The notes beneath the pieces are model-generated. The model did no database searches. It was not told the DNA's origin and worked only from the letters and a program-made list of their open reading frames with translations. A DNA stretch of 64,000 nt from Anatilimnocola floriformis (GTDB lineage: Bacteria > Planctomycetota > Planctomycetia > Pirellulales > Pirellulaceae), in NCBI RefSeq assembly GCF_024256385.1, contig NZ_JAMLFW010000002.1, positions 248,001-312,000 on the forward strand. The letters run 5' to 3'. Below, one piece after another: positions 1 to 8,340 of the stretch. The translations under genes and the position numbers were made by a program. Every line of letters begins with the position of its first letter. Position 1 is the first letter of the stretch.

Positions 1-152
1 GCAATTCTTATAAGGGTGCCCGCAGTCGCCATCCCGGCGGTGTAAATGCCTTGATCGGCGATGGAGCCACGCGGTTTGTGACAAACAACATCGCAATTGC
101 CAACTGGCGGGCCATGGGGACGATGGATGGCGGCGAAGTGATCAGCGAATAA
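1..152 (+). CDS. DUF1559 (prepilin-type) protein, C-terminal end only
   Basis: Reading from base 3, the last 49 codons of a gene cut by the window edge end at TAA 150-152. The visible tail has the H-X9-DG signature of DUF1559 proteins: His, nine residues, then Asp-Gly (HPGGVNALIGDG). These are planctomycetal pseudopilin-like secreted proteins with an N-terminal prepilin helix, which lies outside the window; their function is unknown. A small lipoprotein follows 83 bases downstream, the usual partner. The whole relative at 30758-31750 has the same arrangement. Confidence 0.8.
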   Translation, partial: NSYKGARSRHPGGVNALIGDGATRFVTNNIAIANWRAMGTMDGGEVISE

Positions 153-235
153 TTTCAGCCGCGTACTTACAGCAGAACTGCTGTGTTGGCCCAAAAAAAC
201 ACTGCGTACTCGCAGCCATAGTCTCCGGAGTCATC

Positions 236-649
236 ATGATTTGCTTGCGTTACTGCGGCTGCGCCGCGTTGTTGGTAGCTGTGTTGGCGGGTTGCTCGAA
301 CAGTGAAGCCGTTGGATTCGTTGAGGGGAACGTCACGCTCAACATGCAACCGCTCGAGCAAGGCTTGATTCGCTTCGTTCCGACCGATGGCAAAACACAA
401 CCTGCCGACGGCCCGATCGCGGCCGGCAAATACAGCGTGAAGGTCCCCGTCGGCGAAGTGCGAGTCGAGATTACTTCGCCGAAAGTGGTTGGCCAGATGC
501 AGATGTATCCCGACAGTCCACCGGTCGACCGCGTCGCGGAGGCGATTCCAGCGCGATACAACACCAAGACCACTGAAAAAATGACGATCACCAAAGCAAA
601 GTCGGCGAAGGACAAGCTCGAAAAGAATTTCGAGCTCACATCGCCGTGA
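236..649 (+). CDS. Small lipoprotein of the DUF1559-associated type
   Basis: 137 residues. The N-terminus is a short lipoprotein signal peptide ending in the lipobox LAGC (Cys20), so the product should be lipid-anchored. The rest looks like a small transthyretin/carboxypeptidase-regulatory-like beta domain (GxVTLNMQPLEQGLIRF and a later GKYSVKVPVGEVRVEI stretch), which is the form these lipoproteins take in planctomycetes. It lies just after a DUF1559 gene and is probably co-transcribed with it. The role is unknown. A similar lipoprotein accompanies the second DUF1559 gene at 30318-30713. Confidence 0.75.
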   Translation: MICLRYCGCAALLVAVLAGCSNSEAVGFVEGNVTLNMQPLEQGLIRFVPTDGKTQPADGPIAAGKYSVKVPVGEVRVEITSPKVVGQMQMYPDSPPVDRVAEAIPARYNTKTTEKMTITKAKSAKDKLEKNFELTSP

Positions 650-667
650 GTTGCCCGAGTGAGCAGA

Positions 668-1027
668 TCATTCCTGCTCGGGCCCATGCACAGAGACGTA
701 ACGAATGCCGCAGTGATTGCACTTCGTCTCGCCGGTTTCGGCCGCGGCGGGATCATTCAAAAATCGTTCGCCGCAGCGGCAACAGCTGCCGGAAGTGAGC
801 GGACTCTGCGGCGCGTAGTCGGGCGGCAACTCGCCGAGGATCTGCAAGATCTGCTGCGCGCCGAGTAAGCGGCGATGCTTGAGGCGGACGTAATCGACCA
901 GCGGAAACGAAGCCGCGGCTAGTTCGTCGTTCGCGGCCCACCACTCCGACCACGGCGGCACGCTCAGCGGCTCGGCAATGGCCTGGCGAAAGTAAATCAG
1001 GCAAGCTTCCCGGTCGACCACAATCAA
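668..1027 (-). CDS. Hypothetical protein with C-terminal zinc ribbon
   Basis: 119 residues, no family recognised. The C-terminal third has two cysteine pairs (CCRCG and CNHCG) spaced like a zinc ribbon; the N-terminal part is probably helical. It begins 14 bases after the end of moaB on the same strand, so the two are likely co-transcribed. Coding is supported by conserved-looking cysteines and operon spacing; the overlapping plus-strand reading frames look like shadows. Confidence 0.55.
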   Translation of the reverse strand: MIVVDREACLIYFRQAIAEPLSVPPWSEWWAANDELAAASFPLVDYVRLKHRRLLGAQQILQILGELPPDYAPQSPLTSGSCCRCGERFLNDPAAAETGETKCNHCGIRYVSVHGPEQE

Positions 1028-1041
1028 CTCCCCAACTCTTT

Positions 1042-1554
1042 TTAACGGCCTGCTTCGCGCGCCAAATGTGGCAGCTGCGGCACGATGATCTTTTCCATGG
1101 CCAATTTTACGCCATTCGGCGAGCCGGGCATGGTGAGGACGATCTTTCCTCGCATCACGCCCCCCGTAGCGCGACTTAGGATCGCCGCCGGTCCGATTTC
1201 CGCGTAGGACAGTTGGCGAAACAGTTCGCCATAGCCGGGCAACGGCTTATCGAGCAACGCGGTCACCGTTTCATACGTTTGATCGCGACTGCTAATGCCC
1301 GTGCCGCCGGTCAGCAGGATCGCCCGCAGATCGAGTTCCTGCGCCAGGTTCAAGAGCAGTTCCCGCATCGTTTGCGGTTCATCCTTGATGATGTGCCGCG
1401 AATGGAGCAGATGCCCCGCAGCCAGCAAGTGATCGATCACCGTTTGCCCGCCGGTGTCATCGGCCAGCGTGCGCGTATCGCTGACGGTGATGACAGCGAC
1501 CGAAATGGCGACCGGGGCGGACTGTTCGTGCTGCTGATGGATCGGAGTGGACAT
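1042..1554 (-). CDS. moaB: Molybdenum cofactor biosynthesis protein MoaB/Mog family
   Basis: 170 residues, the usual length for MoaB. The family handles molybdopterin during molybdenum cofactor assembly (adenylylation in Mog-type members). Visible signatures are the early strand VITVSDTRT, the LLTGGTGISSRD motif that binds the pterin/nucleotide, and the late GKIVLTMPGSPNGVKLAME block. About 18 extra residues precede the domain. The neighbouring zinc-ribbon gene follows closely. No other molybdopterin gene is in the window. Confidence 0.88.
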   Translation of the reverse strand: MSTPIHQQHEQSAPVAISVAVITVSDTRTLADDTGGQTVIDHLLAAGHLLHSRHIIKDEPQTMRELLLNLAQELDLRAILLTGGTGISSRDQTYETVTALLDKPLPGYGELFRQLSYAEIGPAAILSRATGGVMRGKIVLTMPGSPNGVKLAMEKIIVPQLPHLAREAGR

Positions 1555-1593
1555 ACCTGTTTTTTAACAGTTGTCAGCCAGCACGCGAAGGTG

Positions 1594-2946
1594 CTACTTC
1601 GCAGCCCCGTTTTTCAAACAAACCAACTGACTCTGCGTTCTGATCAACAGCGCATTCCCATACATGGCCGGGCTGGCTTGCACCTGGCCGAAGAGTTGGT
1701 TGGTGGCCAGCGATTCGAACTTTCGGCCGGGCCGCAGCACGTGCGTGACTCCTTCCATGCTGACGAAGTAGAGCTTGTCGTCGGCGAGGAGCGGGCTGGA
1801 GGCAAAATTGCCGCCGAGGCGGTGCCGCCAGATTTCATCTCCCGTCTTGGCATCGAGACAAGTGGCCACGCCTTTCGACGACACGAAATAGATCTCACCG
1901 CCAGCAACCAGCGGTGACGAGAGCTCGGGGATTTGCGATTGCGTGCTCCACTCGAGATGCGAATCGGTCACGTCTCCCTCGCCATCAACTTTAATGGCCC
2001 ACAGTTCGGGTTTCATGTAACCCGTGCAGACATAAACCAAGCCGTCCTGATAAACGGGCCGCGGCACGATCGCATGCGTCCCTTCGCCCATGTTGGCTCG
2101 CCACAGCTCTTTGCCGGTGGCAGGGTCGTACGAGCAAACCCACTGCGCGCCGGGGCTGATGAGTTGCTCGCGACCGGCGAATGTAATGAGCAACGGCGTG
2201 CTAAACGCCCGCTTCAATTTGTTGTCGGCCACGGTGATCTTCGGCCGCGGCGTGCGCCACACTTCCTGACCAGTGCGCTTATCGAGCGCAATTACATACT
2301 GCAGGTCAGTGCCGTCGCAGGCGATGATCACGAGGTTTTTATAGAGAACCGGTGAGCCACCAGGGCCGGTAATTTCATCGACCTTCAGCACCTTCGTCCA
2401 CAACACGTTGCCGCTCTTCAGATCGAGCGCTGCCGTGCCAAGCGAACCGAAGTGGCAATACAATCGCTCGCCGTCGCAAGCAGGGGTCGGCGAAGCATAT
2501 GAGTTCTGCGCGTGGATCGGCGGCGGATCTTCGGTCGACAGCAGTTCGATATTGCGCAACAGCTTGCCACTCTCGGCGTCGATCTCGAGCGCATAGAACG
2601 ACACCGAAGCGTGCGTTTGAAAATCAGGCGTCAGAATCGGATTGGCCGCGAGCTTGGCTGCTCGCCGGGCATCGCTCAGCGCGAGTTGCTCAGCCGTCGT
2701 GAGCCAAATGCGATCGCCGACGACGATCGGCGACGACCAGCCTTTGCCGGGAATATCGGTCTGCCAGGCCGGCGCGTCAAAGCCGCCGCCCCAGTTCAGC
2801 GGCAAGTTCTTGGCCGTCGCTGGACCACAGCCGTTGCCGCAAGGCCCACGAAACTGCAGCCAATCGTCGGCTACAGCAACCAAGCAGCAAAATATCAACG
2901 AAGCCGCTGCGCAGCAGAGCATCAGCAATCGTCGAAAGACAGCCAT
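1594..2946 (-). CDS. Secreted PQQ-type beta-propeller protein (BamB-like fold)
   Basis: 450 residues. An N-terminal signal peptide (hydrophobic CCAAASLIFCCLVAVA segment) is followed by WLQFRGPCGNGCG, the typical start of planctomycetal PQQ-like propellers. Repeated blades carry motifs such as ALDLKSGNVLWTK, ALDKRTGQEVWRTPR and CLDAKTGDEIWRH. Such proteins are exported and probably bind polymers, cofactors or partner proteins; no catalytic activity can be read from the sequence. The gene is divergent from the sugar-binding lipoprotein at 3885, with the tandem repeat array in between. Confidence 0.85.
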   Translation of the reverse strand: MAVFRRLLMLCCAAASLIFCCLVAVADDWLQFRGPCGNGCGPATAKNLPLNWGGGFDAPAWQTDIPGKGWSSPIVVGDRIWLTTAEQLALSDARRAAKLAANPILTPDFQTHASVSFYALEIDAESGKLLRNIELLSTEDPPPIHAQNSYASPTPACDGERLYCHFGSLGTAALDLKSGNVLWTKVLKVDEITGPGGSPVLYKNLVIIACDGTDLQYVIALDKRTGQEVWRTPRPKITVADNKLKRAFSTPLLITFAGREQLISPGAQWVCSYDPATGKELWRANMGEGTHAIVPRPVYQDGLVYVCTGYMKPELWAIKVDGEGDVTDSHLEWSTQSQIPELSSPLVAGGEIYFVSSKGVATCLDAKTGDEIWRHRLGGNFASSPLLADDKLYFVSMEGVTHVLRPGRKFESLATNQLFGQVQASPAMYGNALLIRTQSQLVCLKNGAAK

Positions 2947-3047
2947 GAGAAATTCCTATCCACCAGTATACCGCTGGCTGCAGAAACGGCACGAACTTCG
3001 TTTCGCCCGAATAATCGATACAACCCTGCCGGCGAGCCCGCCGAATT

Positions 3048-3808
3048 GCCGAAAGTCGCGGGGCTCTTTCGGCGGCGCGCGGTTGGTTTGCCTCAACCCG
3101 TCGAGCACGGAGTGATCGACGACAATGTCGTCGTTTTCTCCGAAAACGATGGGTTGAGGCTGAACTGAAGTGCGCCGAGGAACGAGCCCCGCGAAGTTCC
3201 GGGTTAGGCGGATCGAGGTTAGGTTCGCTCTCGCCTCGAACGTAGATTCTCCGCTGCCAGTTCCACTCGCCGAAGTGCCGAAAGTCGCGGAGCTCTTTCG
3301 GCGGCGCGCGGCTGGTTTGCCTCAACCCATCGAGCACGGAGTGATCGACGACATTGTCGTCGTTTTCTCCGAAAACGACGGGTTGAGGCTGAACTGAAGT
3401 GCGCCGAGGAACGAGCTCCGCGAAGTTCCGGGTTAGGCGCATTGAGGTTAGTTCGCTCTCGCTCCAACGAAGATTCTCCGCTGCCAGCTTCACTCGCCGA
3501 AGTGCCGAAAGTCGCGGGGCTCTTTCGGCGGCGCGCGGCTGGTTTGCCTCAACCCCTCGAGCACGGAGTGATCGACGACAATGTCGTCGTTTTCTCCGAA
3601 AACGATGGGTGGAGATTGAGCTGCTGTGGGCGAAGGAACGAGCCCCGCGAGGTTCCGGGTTAGGCGGATCGAGGTTATGTTCGCTCTCGCTTCAAACGTA
3701 GATTCTCCGCTGCCAGCTCCACTCGCCGAAGCGCCGAAAGTCGCGGTGCTCTTTCGGCGGCGCGCGGCTGGTTTGCCTCAGCCCGCCGTTTTCGGAGCGA
3801 AAGGCGAC
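3048..3808. repeat. Tandem array of about 228-bp hairpin-rich repeats (three full units and a truncated fourth)
   Basis: This fills most of the 938-base gap between the propeller (start 2946) and the sugar-binding lipoprotein (start 3885). Units begin with GCCGAAAGTCGCGG at 3048, 3277, 3504 and 3733, giving periods of 229, 227 and 229; the fourth unit stops after about 75 bases. Each full unit carries nested inverted repeats. In unit 1 these are CCGAAAG/CTTTCGG (3049-3072), CCTCAACCC/GGGTTGAGG (3091-3159) enclosing a near-perfect palindrome CGACGACA-A-TGTCGTCG (3117-3133) and CGTTTTC-TCC-GAAAACG (3132-3148), and GGAAC/GTTCC (3179-3200). Open frames across it are repetitive on both strands and look spurious. 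Confidence 0.9.
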
Positions 3809-3884
3809 ATTGAAGTGCGCCGCGCGCGTCTCTACCATAACGGCACGTCTCGCTCTCCTCGTGATGTCTCGCGGAGCCCTCTCC

Positions 3885-4895
3885 ATGTCCGTGTGTTTGA
3901 TTCGTCGTTCTCTGTTTCTTTTGACGCTGCTTTTCGTCGTTGGTTGCCGGCAACGGGCTGCACCGAGCAGCGCGCCTCCGGTGCAAACTGGCGGAGCATC
4001 GACGACGGCCAAGCGGCCGATCGGCATTTCGGTCCTCACGCTCAACAATCCCTTCTTCAAGATCATCGCCGACAGCATCACAGAAGAAGTGAAGAAGGAA
4101 GGTTACGAGACGATCCTCGTCGCCGGCGAACTCGACGTCGCCAAGCAGCAGAGTCAAATCGAAGACTTTATCGCCAAAGGTTGCTCGGCGATCGTTCTTT
4201 GTCCGTGCGACTCCAAAGCGATTGGGCCTGCGATTCAAAAAGCGAACACGGCCGATATTCCTGTCTTCACGGTCGATATCGCCTGCCTCGCGCCGAAGGT
4301 GAAAGTCGTGTCGCACATCGCCACCGATAACTACGGCGGCGGCAAGCAAGCGGGCGATGCCATGATCGAAGCTCTTGGCGGCCAGGGTGGCAAAGTCGTC
4401 GTTCTCGATTTCAAACAGGCCGAGTCCTGCTTGCTGCGGGTGAAGGGTTTCAAGGAAGTAATCGAGGCGCACAATCAGAAGAATGCCGACAAGCCGATCA
4501 ACATCGTTGCTGAGCTGCCCGGCGATGGCTTGCTCGAAAAAGGCTTTAAGGCGGCGGAAGACGCGTTGCAAGCGCACGATGATCTGGCCGGTATTTTTGC
4601 GATCAACGATCCATCGGCCCTCGGTGCTTACTCAGCGATGGAAAAAGCCGAGAAGACCGCGCAGGTGAAGCTGATTGGTTTTGACGGCCAGGATATCGGC
4701 AAGGAAGCGATCCGCGATGGCAAGATCTACGCCGATCCGATTCAGTATCCCGATCGGATGGGCAAGCTGACGGCGCAGTCGATTATCAAACATTTTGACG
4801 GCGAGCGTTTGCCCGCCGAACAGTTGATACCTACCGAGCTCTACAGGAAGGCCGATGGCGAAAAGGATCCATCGCTGAAGAAAGCAGCCCAGTAA
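3885..4895 (+). CDS. Sugar ABC transporter substrate-binding lipoprotein (RbsB-like)
   Basis: 336 residues from ATG 3885. An in-frame TTG at 3810 would put 25 non-signal residues ahead of the obvious lipoprotein signal RRSLFLLTLLFVVGC, so the later start is preferred. The mature part is a type I periplasmic binding protein of the ribose/galactose class: IGISVLTLNNPFFKIIADS near the start, DFIAKGCSAIVLCPCD, HIATDNYGGGKQAGDAM, and GIFAINDPSALGAYSAMEKA. It should capture a sugar and pass it to the permease, whose ATG follows the stop codon directly. The ligand cannot be told from sequence. The hairpin array occupies its upstream region. Confidence 0.88.
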   Translation: MSVCLIRRSLFLLTLLFVVGCRQRAAPSSAPPVQTGGASTTAKRPIGISVLTLNNPFFKIIADSITEEVKKEGYETILVAGELDVAKQQSQIEDFIAKGCSAIVLCPCDSKAIGPAIQKANTADIPVFTVDIACLAPKVKVVSHIATDNYGGGKQAGDAMIEALGGQGGKVVVLDFKQAESCLLRVKGFKEVIEAHNQKNADKPINIVAELPGDGLLEKGFKAAEDALQAHDDLAGIFAINDPSALGAYSAMEKAEKTAQVKLIGFDGQDIGKEAIRDGKIYADPIQYPDRMGKLTAQSIIKHFDGERLPAEQLIPTELYRKADGEKDPSLKKAAQ

Positions 4896-6206
4896 ATGCG
4901 GCCGTTTCTGCGTTGGCTGTGGCGCGACCAGGCGATGTTGCTGGCGCTCGCGGCGCTCGTCATCACGCTGAGCATTCTCACCTGGGACCGCCAGAGCGTG
5001 AGTGGCAGCAGCGCGGGACAACGCCTCGGCAAACAGGCCGTCGCACGTGTGAAACGAGGCGGCGCTGTGGCGATCGTCACGCGCAGCACCGCTGCCGATA
5101 CGGCTTTCCTCGAAGCTGCGGCGCGAGAAATCACCAAGGCCGAGATCATCATTGCTGCGCAATCGCAAGGCGAACCGGCCGACGCGCTCGATGCCTTGCG
5201 GGCCGCCAAGCAGCCGATTGAATTGGTGATCGCGACCGAAATCGCCGGCACTTGGCCTGCCGTGCAAAAGTGGTCGGAGCGGAACAAGCCAGCGCCTGTG
5301 CCGATTCTCACGCCGCAGCCGTATTACTTTCCCAACTTTCTGAAATCGGCGAATCTGCTGAACATCAGCAACCAGATTGCCGTGATCGCGATCATCGCCA
5401 TTGGCATGACGATGGTAATTGTCACTGGCGGCGTCGATCTGTCGGTTGGCAGTCAAATCGCACTCTCCGCCGTGATTTGCACGTTGTTGCTGCGGCGGTT
5501 CGGCGCCGAGGGGGCTTCGCTGGTCATGGTGCTTGCTGCGTCGCTGACGGCGATTTCGGCTTGTGCACTGCTGGGGCTCATCTCGGGTTCATTCGTTACG
5601 CTGCTGCGAGTTCCTTCGTTCATCGTGACGTTGGCGGTCATGCTGCTCGCCGATGGCCTGGCTTACAACTTGTCGGCCGGCGCGACGATCAACGAATTGC
5701 CGACGTCGTTTATGTGGCTCGGCAAGGGAACGACGCTCGGTCGCATTCCGAACTCCGCGGTGCTGATGGCGGGCCTGTATTTGCTGGCTTACTTCGTGAT
5801 GACGCGCACGGTCTTCGGCCGACATCTCTATGCGGTTGGCGGCAATCAAAAAGCGGCCTGGCTGTGCGGTGTGCCGGTGAGAGGCGTGACGATCGGGGCC
5901 TTTGTCATTTGCGGCGCGCTCGCGGGTCTCGGTGGCGTGCTGATGGCGTCGCAGCTCGGCGCGGGGAGTCCCAACTATGGCAGCAAGCACGAACTGCTCG
6001 TCATCGCGGCGGTGGTTGTTGGCGGCACTTCGCTCGCTGGCGGTCGCGGCACGATGTGGGGGACATTCGTCGGCGCGCTGATTCTCGCCGTGATCGCCAA
6101 CGGCATGAACCTGCTCGGCCTGGAAAGCAAACGGCAGCAGATTGTCCTCGGCTTGGTCATTCTGGCCGCAGTCGTGCTCGATACGAGCAAACGACCGAAG
6201 GAATGA
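4896..6206 (+). CDS. Sugar ABC transporter permease (RbsC-like) with an extra periplasmic domain
   Basis: 436 residues, about 110 more than RbsC of E. coli. The start codon abuts the TAA of the binding-protein gene. After one membrane helix (about residues 14-30) comes a soluble stretch of about 100 residues with alternating strand/helix pattern (GGAVAIVTRSTAADTAFLEA and PIELVIATEIAGTW). The RbsC core follows: IGMTMVIVTGGVDLSVGS, RVPSFIVTLAVMLLADGLAY, FGRHLYAVGGNQKAAWLCGV, GGTSLAGGRGTMWGTFVGA. No ATP-binding subunit lies next to it; one must be encoded elsewhere. Confidence 0.88.
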   Translation: MRPFLRWLWRDQAMLLALAALVITLSILTWDRQSVSGSSAGQRLGKQAVARVKRGGAVAIVTRSTAADTAFLEAAAREITKAEIIIAAQSQGEPADALDALRAAKQPIELVIATEIAGTWPAVQKWSERNKPAPVPILTPQPYYFPNFLKSANLLNISNQIAVIAIIAIGMTMVIVTGGVDLSVGSQIALSAVICTLLLRRFGAEGASLVMVLAASLTAISACALLGLISGSFVTLLRVPSFIVTLAVMLLADGLAYNLSAGATINELPTSFMWLGKGTTLGRIPNSAVLMAGLYLLAYFVMTRTVFGRHLYAVGGNQKAAWLCGVPVRGVTIGAFVICGALAGLGGVLMASQLGAGSPNYGSKHELLVIAAVVVGGTSLAGGRGTMWGTFVGALILAVIANGMNLLGLESKRQQIVLGLVILAAVVLDTSKRPKE

Positions 6207-6370
6207 CGTTGTCTTTATCCATCGCAGGCCGTTCGAAAGTGGGGGCTAGCACTCGCCCGCAGGTTCAAGTTCCCGCCGTTTGCCATTTGCGATATATTTG
6301 GGGCCGATATTGGGGGATGGCAGGCGAATAGCTGGCATCCCGCCCCGGTTGTGAATAGATAGGTTGCGCC

Positions 6371-8308
6371 ATGGCCAAAAGTCCGCACGAAAACGAAACC
6401 AAGCTGAAGGCCAAGGATGCCGGCAGGAAGACAGACAACAATAAAGAGAGCGACGCGCCGCACGACGGCGGTTGGCGAGAGACGATCGAATCGCTGGCGA
6501 TGGCGGTGATTCTGGCCCTTCTCTTCAAGGGTTATGTCGCCGAGGCGTTTGTCATTCCCACGGGCTCGATGGCCCCGACGCTGCAGGGCCGGCATCGCGA
6601 TATTGACTGCCCGCAATGCGGCTTTCGTTATCAAACGACGGCCAGCGATGAAGTGGAACAGAGTTCGGGCTTTCTGAACAACAACCACGTGGTGTCGGGA
6701 ACGTGCCCGGTTTGCCGGTTCACGCATCCGTATAACCCTGACAAGGACAGCAACGAAAGTTCGTTCAGCGGCGACCGGATCATCGTCAGCAAGTTTGCCT
6801 ACGAAATCGCCGATCCGCGGCGCTGGGATGTCATCGTCTTTAAGTATCCGGGCGGGGCGACGCAAAATTATATCAAGCGCTTGGTTGGTCTGCCGGGCGA
6901 AACGTTGCAGATCGCCGGTGGCAATATTTATACGCGCGGTGCGGGTCAAAGCGACTTTCACATCGCCCGCAAGCCGCCGCACAAGCTCACCGCGATGTTG
7001 CAAATCGTTGACGACTCGGATCACATTCCGCCGGTGCTGACAAAGCTCGGTTGGCCGACGCGGTGGCGCGAGATCACGGCCGATAACTCTCCGCAGGCTG
7101 CCTGGAAGACTGCCGACGGCGGCGCGTCGTTCAGCTGTGCGGAGGTTCCCACCGGCACGGCTTGGCTGCGGTATCGGCACTTTGCGCCGAGCTATGACGA
7201 CTGGGCTGCAATCACCGTCGATGGCAAGTTGCCCGCCGATGCCCACGCCTGGGACGGCCAGCTGATCACCGATTTTTATGCCTACAACACCTCGACGTAT
7301 TTGCTGGCACGAGCTGCCGCGAGCATGCCGCCCCGCGGTACCTACGAATTTCGCTTTACCGAAAACGTTGATCTGAGCGACTTGCCCGATCGGATGCGCA
7401 GCCGCGACGATGCTCGCGAACTGTATTACGATCCCGATATGCCCGGCCCCGGCCTGCCGAGCGCCGAGCGATCCGCAGGCGCTCACTGGGTCGATGATCT
7501 GGCCGTCGAATGCGTCGCCGAATTACAAGATTCTCAAGGCTCGCTGGCGATCGATCTGGTTCGCGCTGGCACTCACTATCGCTGCACGATCGATGTCGCC
7601 ACAGGCAAAGCAACCCTCACGCGCACCAACGCGGCCGGCAATGCTCTCCCTTTCTGCGATGAGCTAGGTGAAGACCACGCCAGCGCCGCCAATCCCACCG
7701 CGCAAACGTCCGTGAAGGGCGCCGGCTCTTATCGGCTGCGGCTGACCAATTGTGATCATCAAGTACTGCTGTTCGTTAACGGCTATGCCGTGACCTTCGA
7801 CATGCCGACCTGCTATCAGTCGGATCGGATTGTGCAGCCCGCGTGGACGAAGCAGGATGGCCTCGACCTCGAGCCGGCTGGCATTGGTGTGAGCGGTTTG
7901 CGGGCCAAGGTTTCGCACATGAGGATCTTTCGCGACAAGTATTACATCGCCATCGATTCGCATAACACCAGCAACTCGACCGATTACACGCACAACTATC
8001 AAGATGGTTATGCACAGCGCGAACAGCCGTTGCTGCAGGAAGTCTTCGCCTCGCCCGACACGTGGATCAGCAGCGGACTGTTTGACGCCATGAACCGCCG
8101 CCAGGTCGAGTTCACGCTCAACGGCGACGAGTTCTTTCCGATGGGCGACAACAGCCCCAGCAGCTCGGACGGGCGATATTGGTACAAGAACGATTACCTG
8201 ACGCGCGACTTGCTGATCGGCAAAGCGCTATTCATCTATTGGCCTCACAGCTGGAACCGGCCCGTGCCGTTTCAACCGAATCTGCAAAGGATGCGACCGA
8301 TTCACTAA
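6371..8308 (+). CDS. lepB: Signal peptidase I, expanded planctomycetal form
   Basis: 645 residues, roughly twice the usual length. It cleaves signal peptides at the outer face of the cytoplasmic membrane. A charged N-terminus and one membrane helix (about 40-56) precede the catalytic box FVIPTGSMAPTL with nucleophile Ser66. Two cysteine pairs (CPQC and CPVC) suggest an inserted zinc ribbon. The general-base lysine lies in NYIKRLVGLPGETLQI. Then comes an insert of about 380 residues with lectin-like beta sequence (VLLFVNGYAVTF), and only at the C-terminus the last box FFPMGDNSPSSSDGRYW. The next gene, lptB, begins 32 bases later. Confidence 0.9.
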   Translation: MAKSPHENETKLKAKDAGRKTDNNKESDAPHDGGWRETIESLAMAVILALLFKGYVAEAFVIPTGSMAPTLQGRHRDIDCPQCGFRYQTTASDEVEQSSGFLNNNHVVSGTCPVCRFTHPYNPDKDSNESSFSGDRIIVSKFAYEIADPRRWDVIVFKYPGGATQNYIKRLVGLPGETLQIAGGNIYTRGAGQSDFHIARKPPHKLTAMLQIVDDSDHIPPVLTKLGWPTRWREITADNSPQAAWKTADGGASFSCAEVPTGTAWLRYRHFAPSYDDWAAITVDGKLPADAHAWDGQLITDFYAYNTSTYLLARAAASMPPRGTYEFRFTENVDLSDLPDRMRSRDDARELYYDPDMPGPGLPSAERSAGAHWVDDLAVECVAELQDSQGSLAIDLVRAGTHYRCTIDVATGKATLTRTNAAGNALPFCDELGEDHASAANPTAQTSVKGAGSYRLRLTNCDHQVLLFVNGYAVTFDMPTCYQSDRIVQPAWTKQDGLDLEPAGIGVSGLRAKVSHMRIFRDKYYIAIDSHNTSNSTDYTHNYQDGYAQREQPLLQEVFASPDTWISSGLFDAMNRRQVEFTLNGDEFFPMGDNSPSSSDGRYWYKNDYLTRDLLIGKALFIYWPHSWNRPVPFQPNLQRMRPIH

Positions 8309-8340
8309 ATGTGAAACGGAGCGTTACGGAGAACGCAATC

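Noticed and set aside
3048-3808. CRISPR array
   Set aside because: Units are about 228 bp with no short repeat/variable spacer pattern, and no cas genes are near.
2777-4577. Several overlapping frames in the tandem array (both strands), with repeated phrases such as RGTSPAKFRVRRIEV and LRGARSSAHFS
   Set aside because: They repeat with the array period, occur on both strands, and have no start signals; they are translations of non-coding repeats.
8179-8340. Longer LptB start overlapping lepB
   Set aside because: The extra 54 codons are a shadow of lepB; the family start and ribosome site fit 8341.
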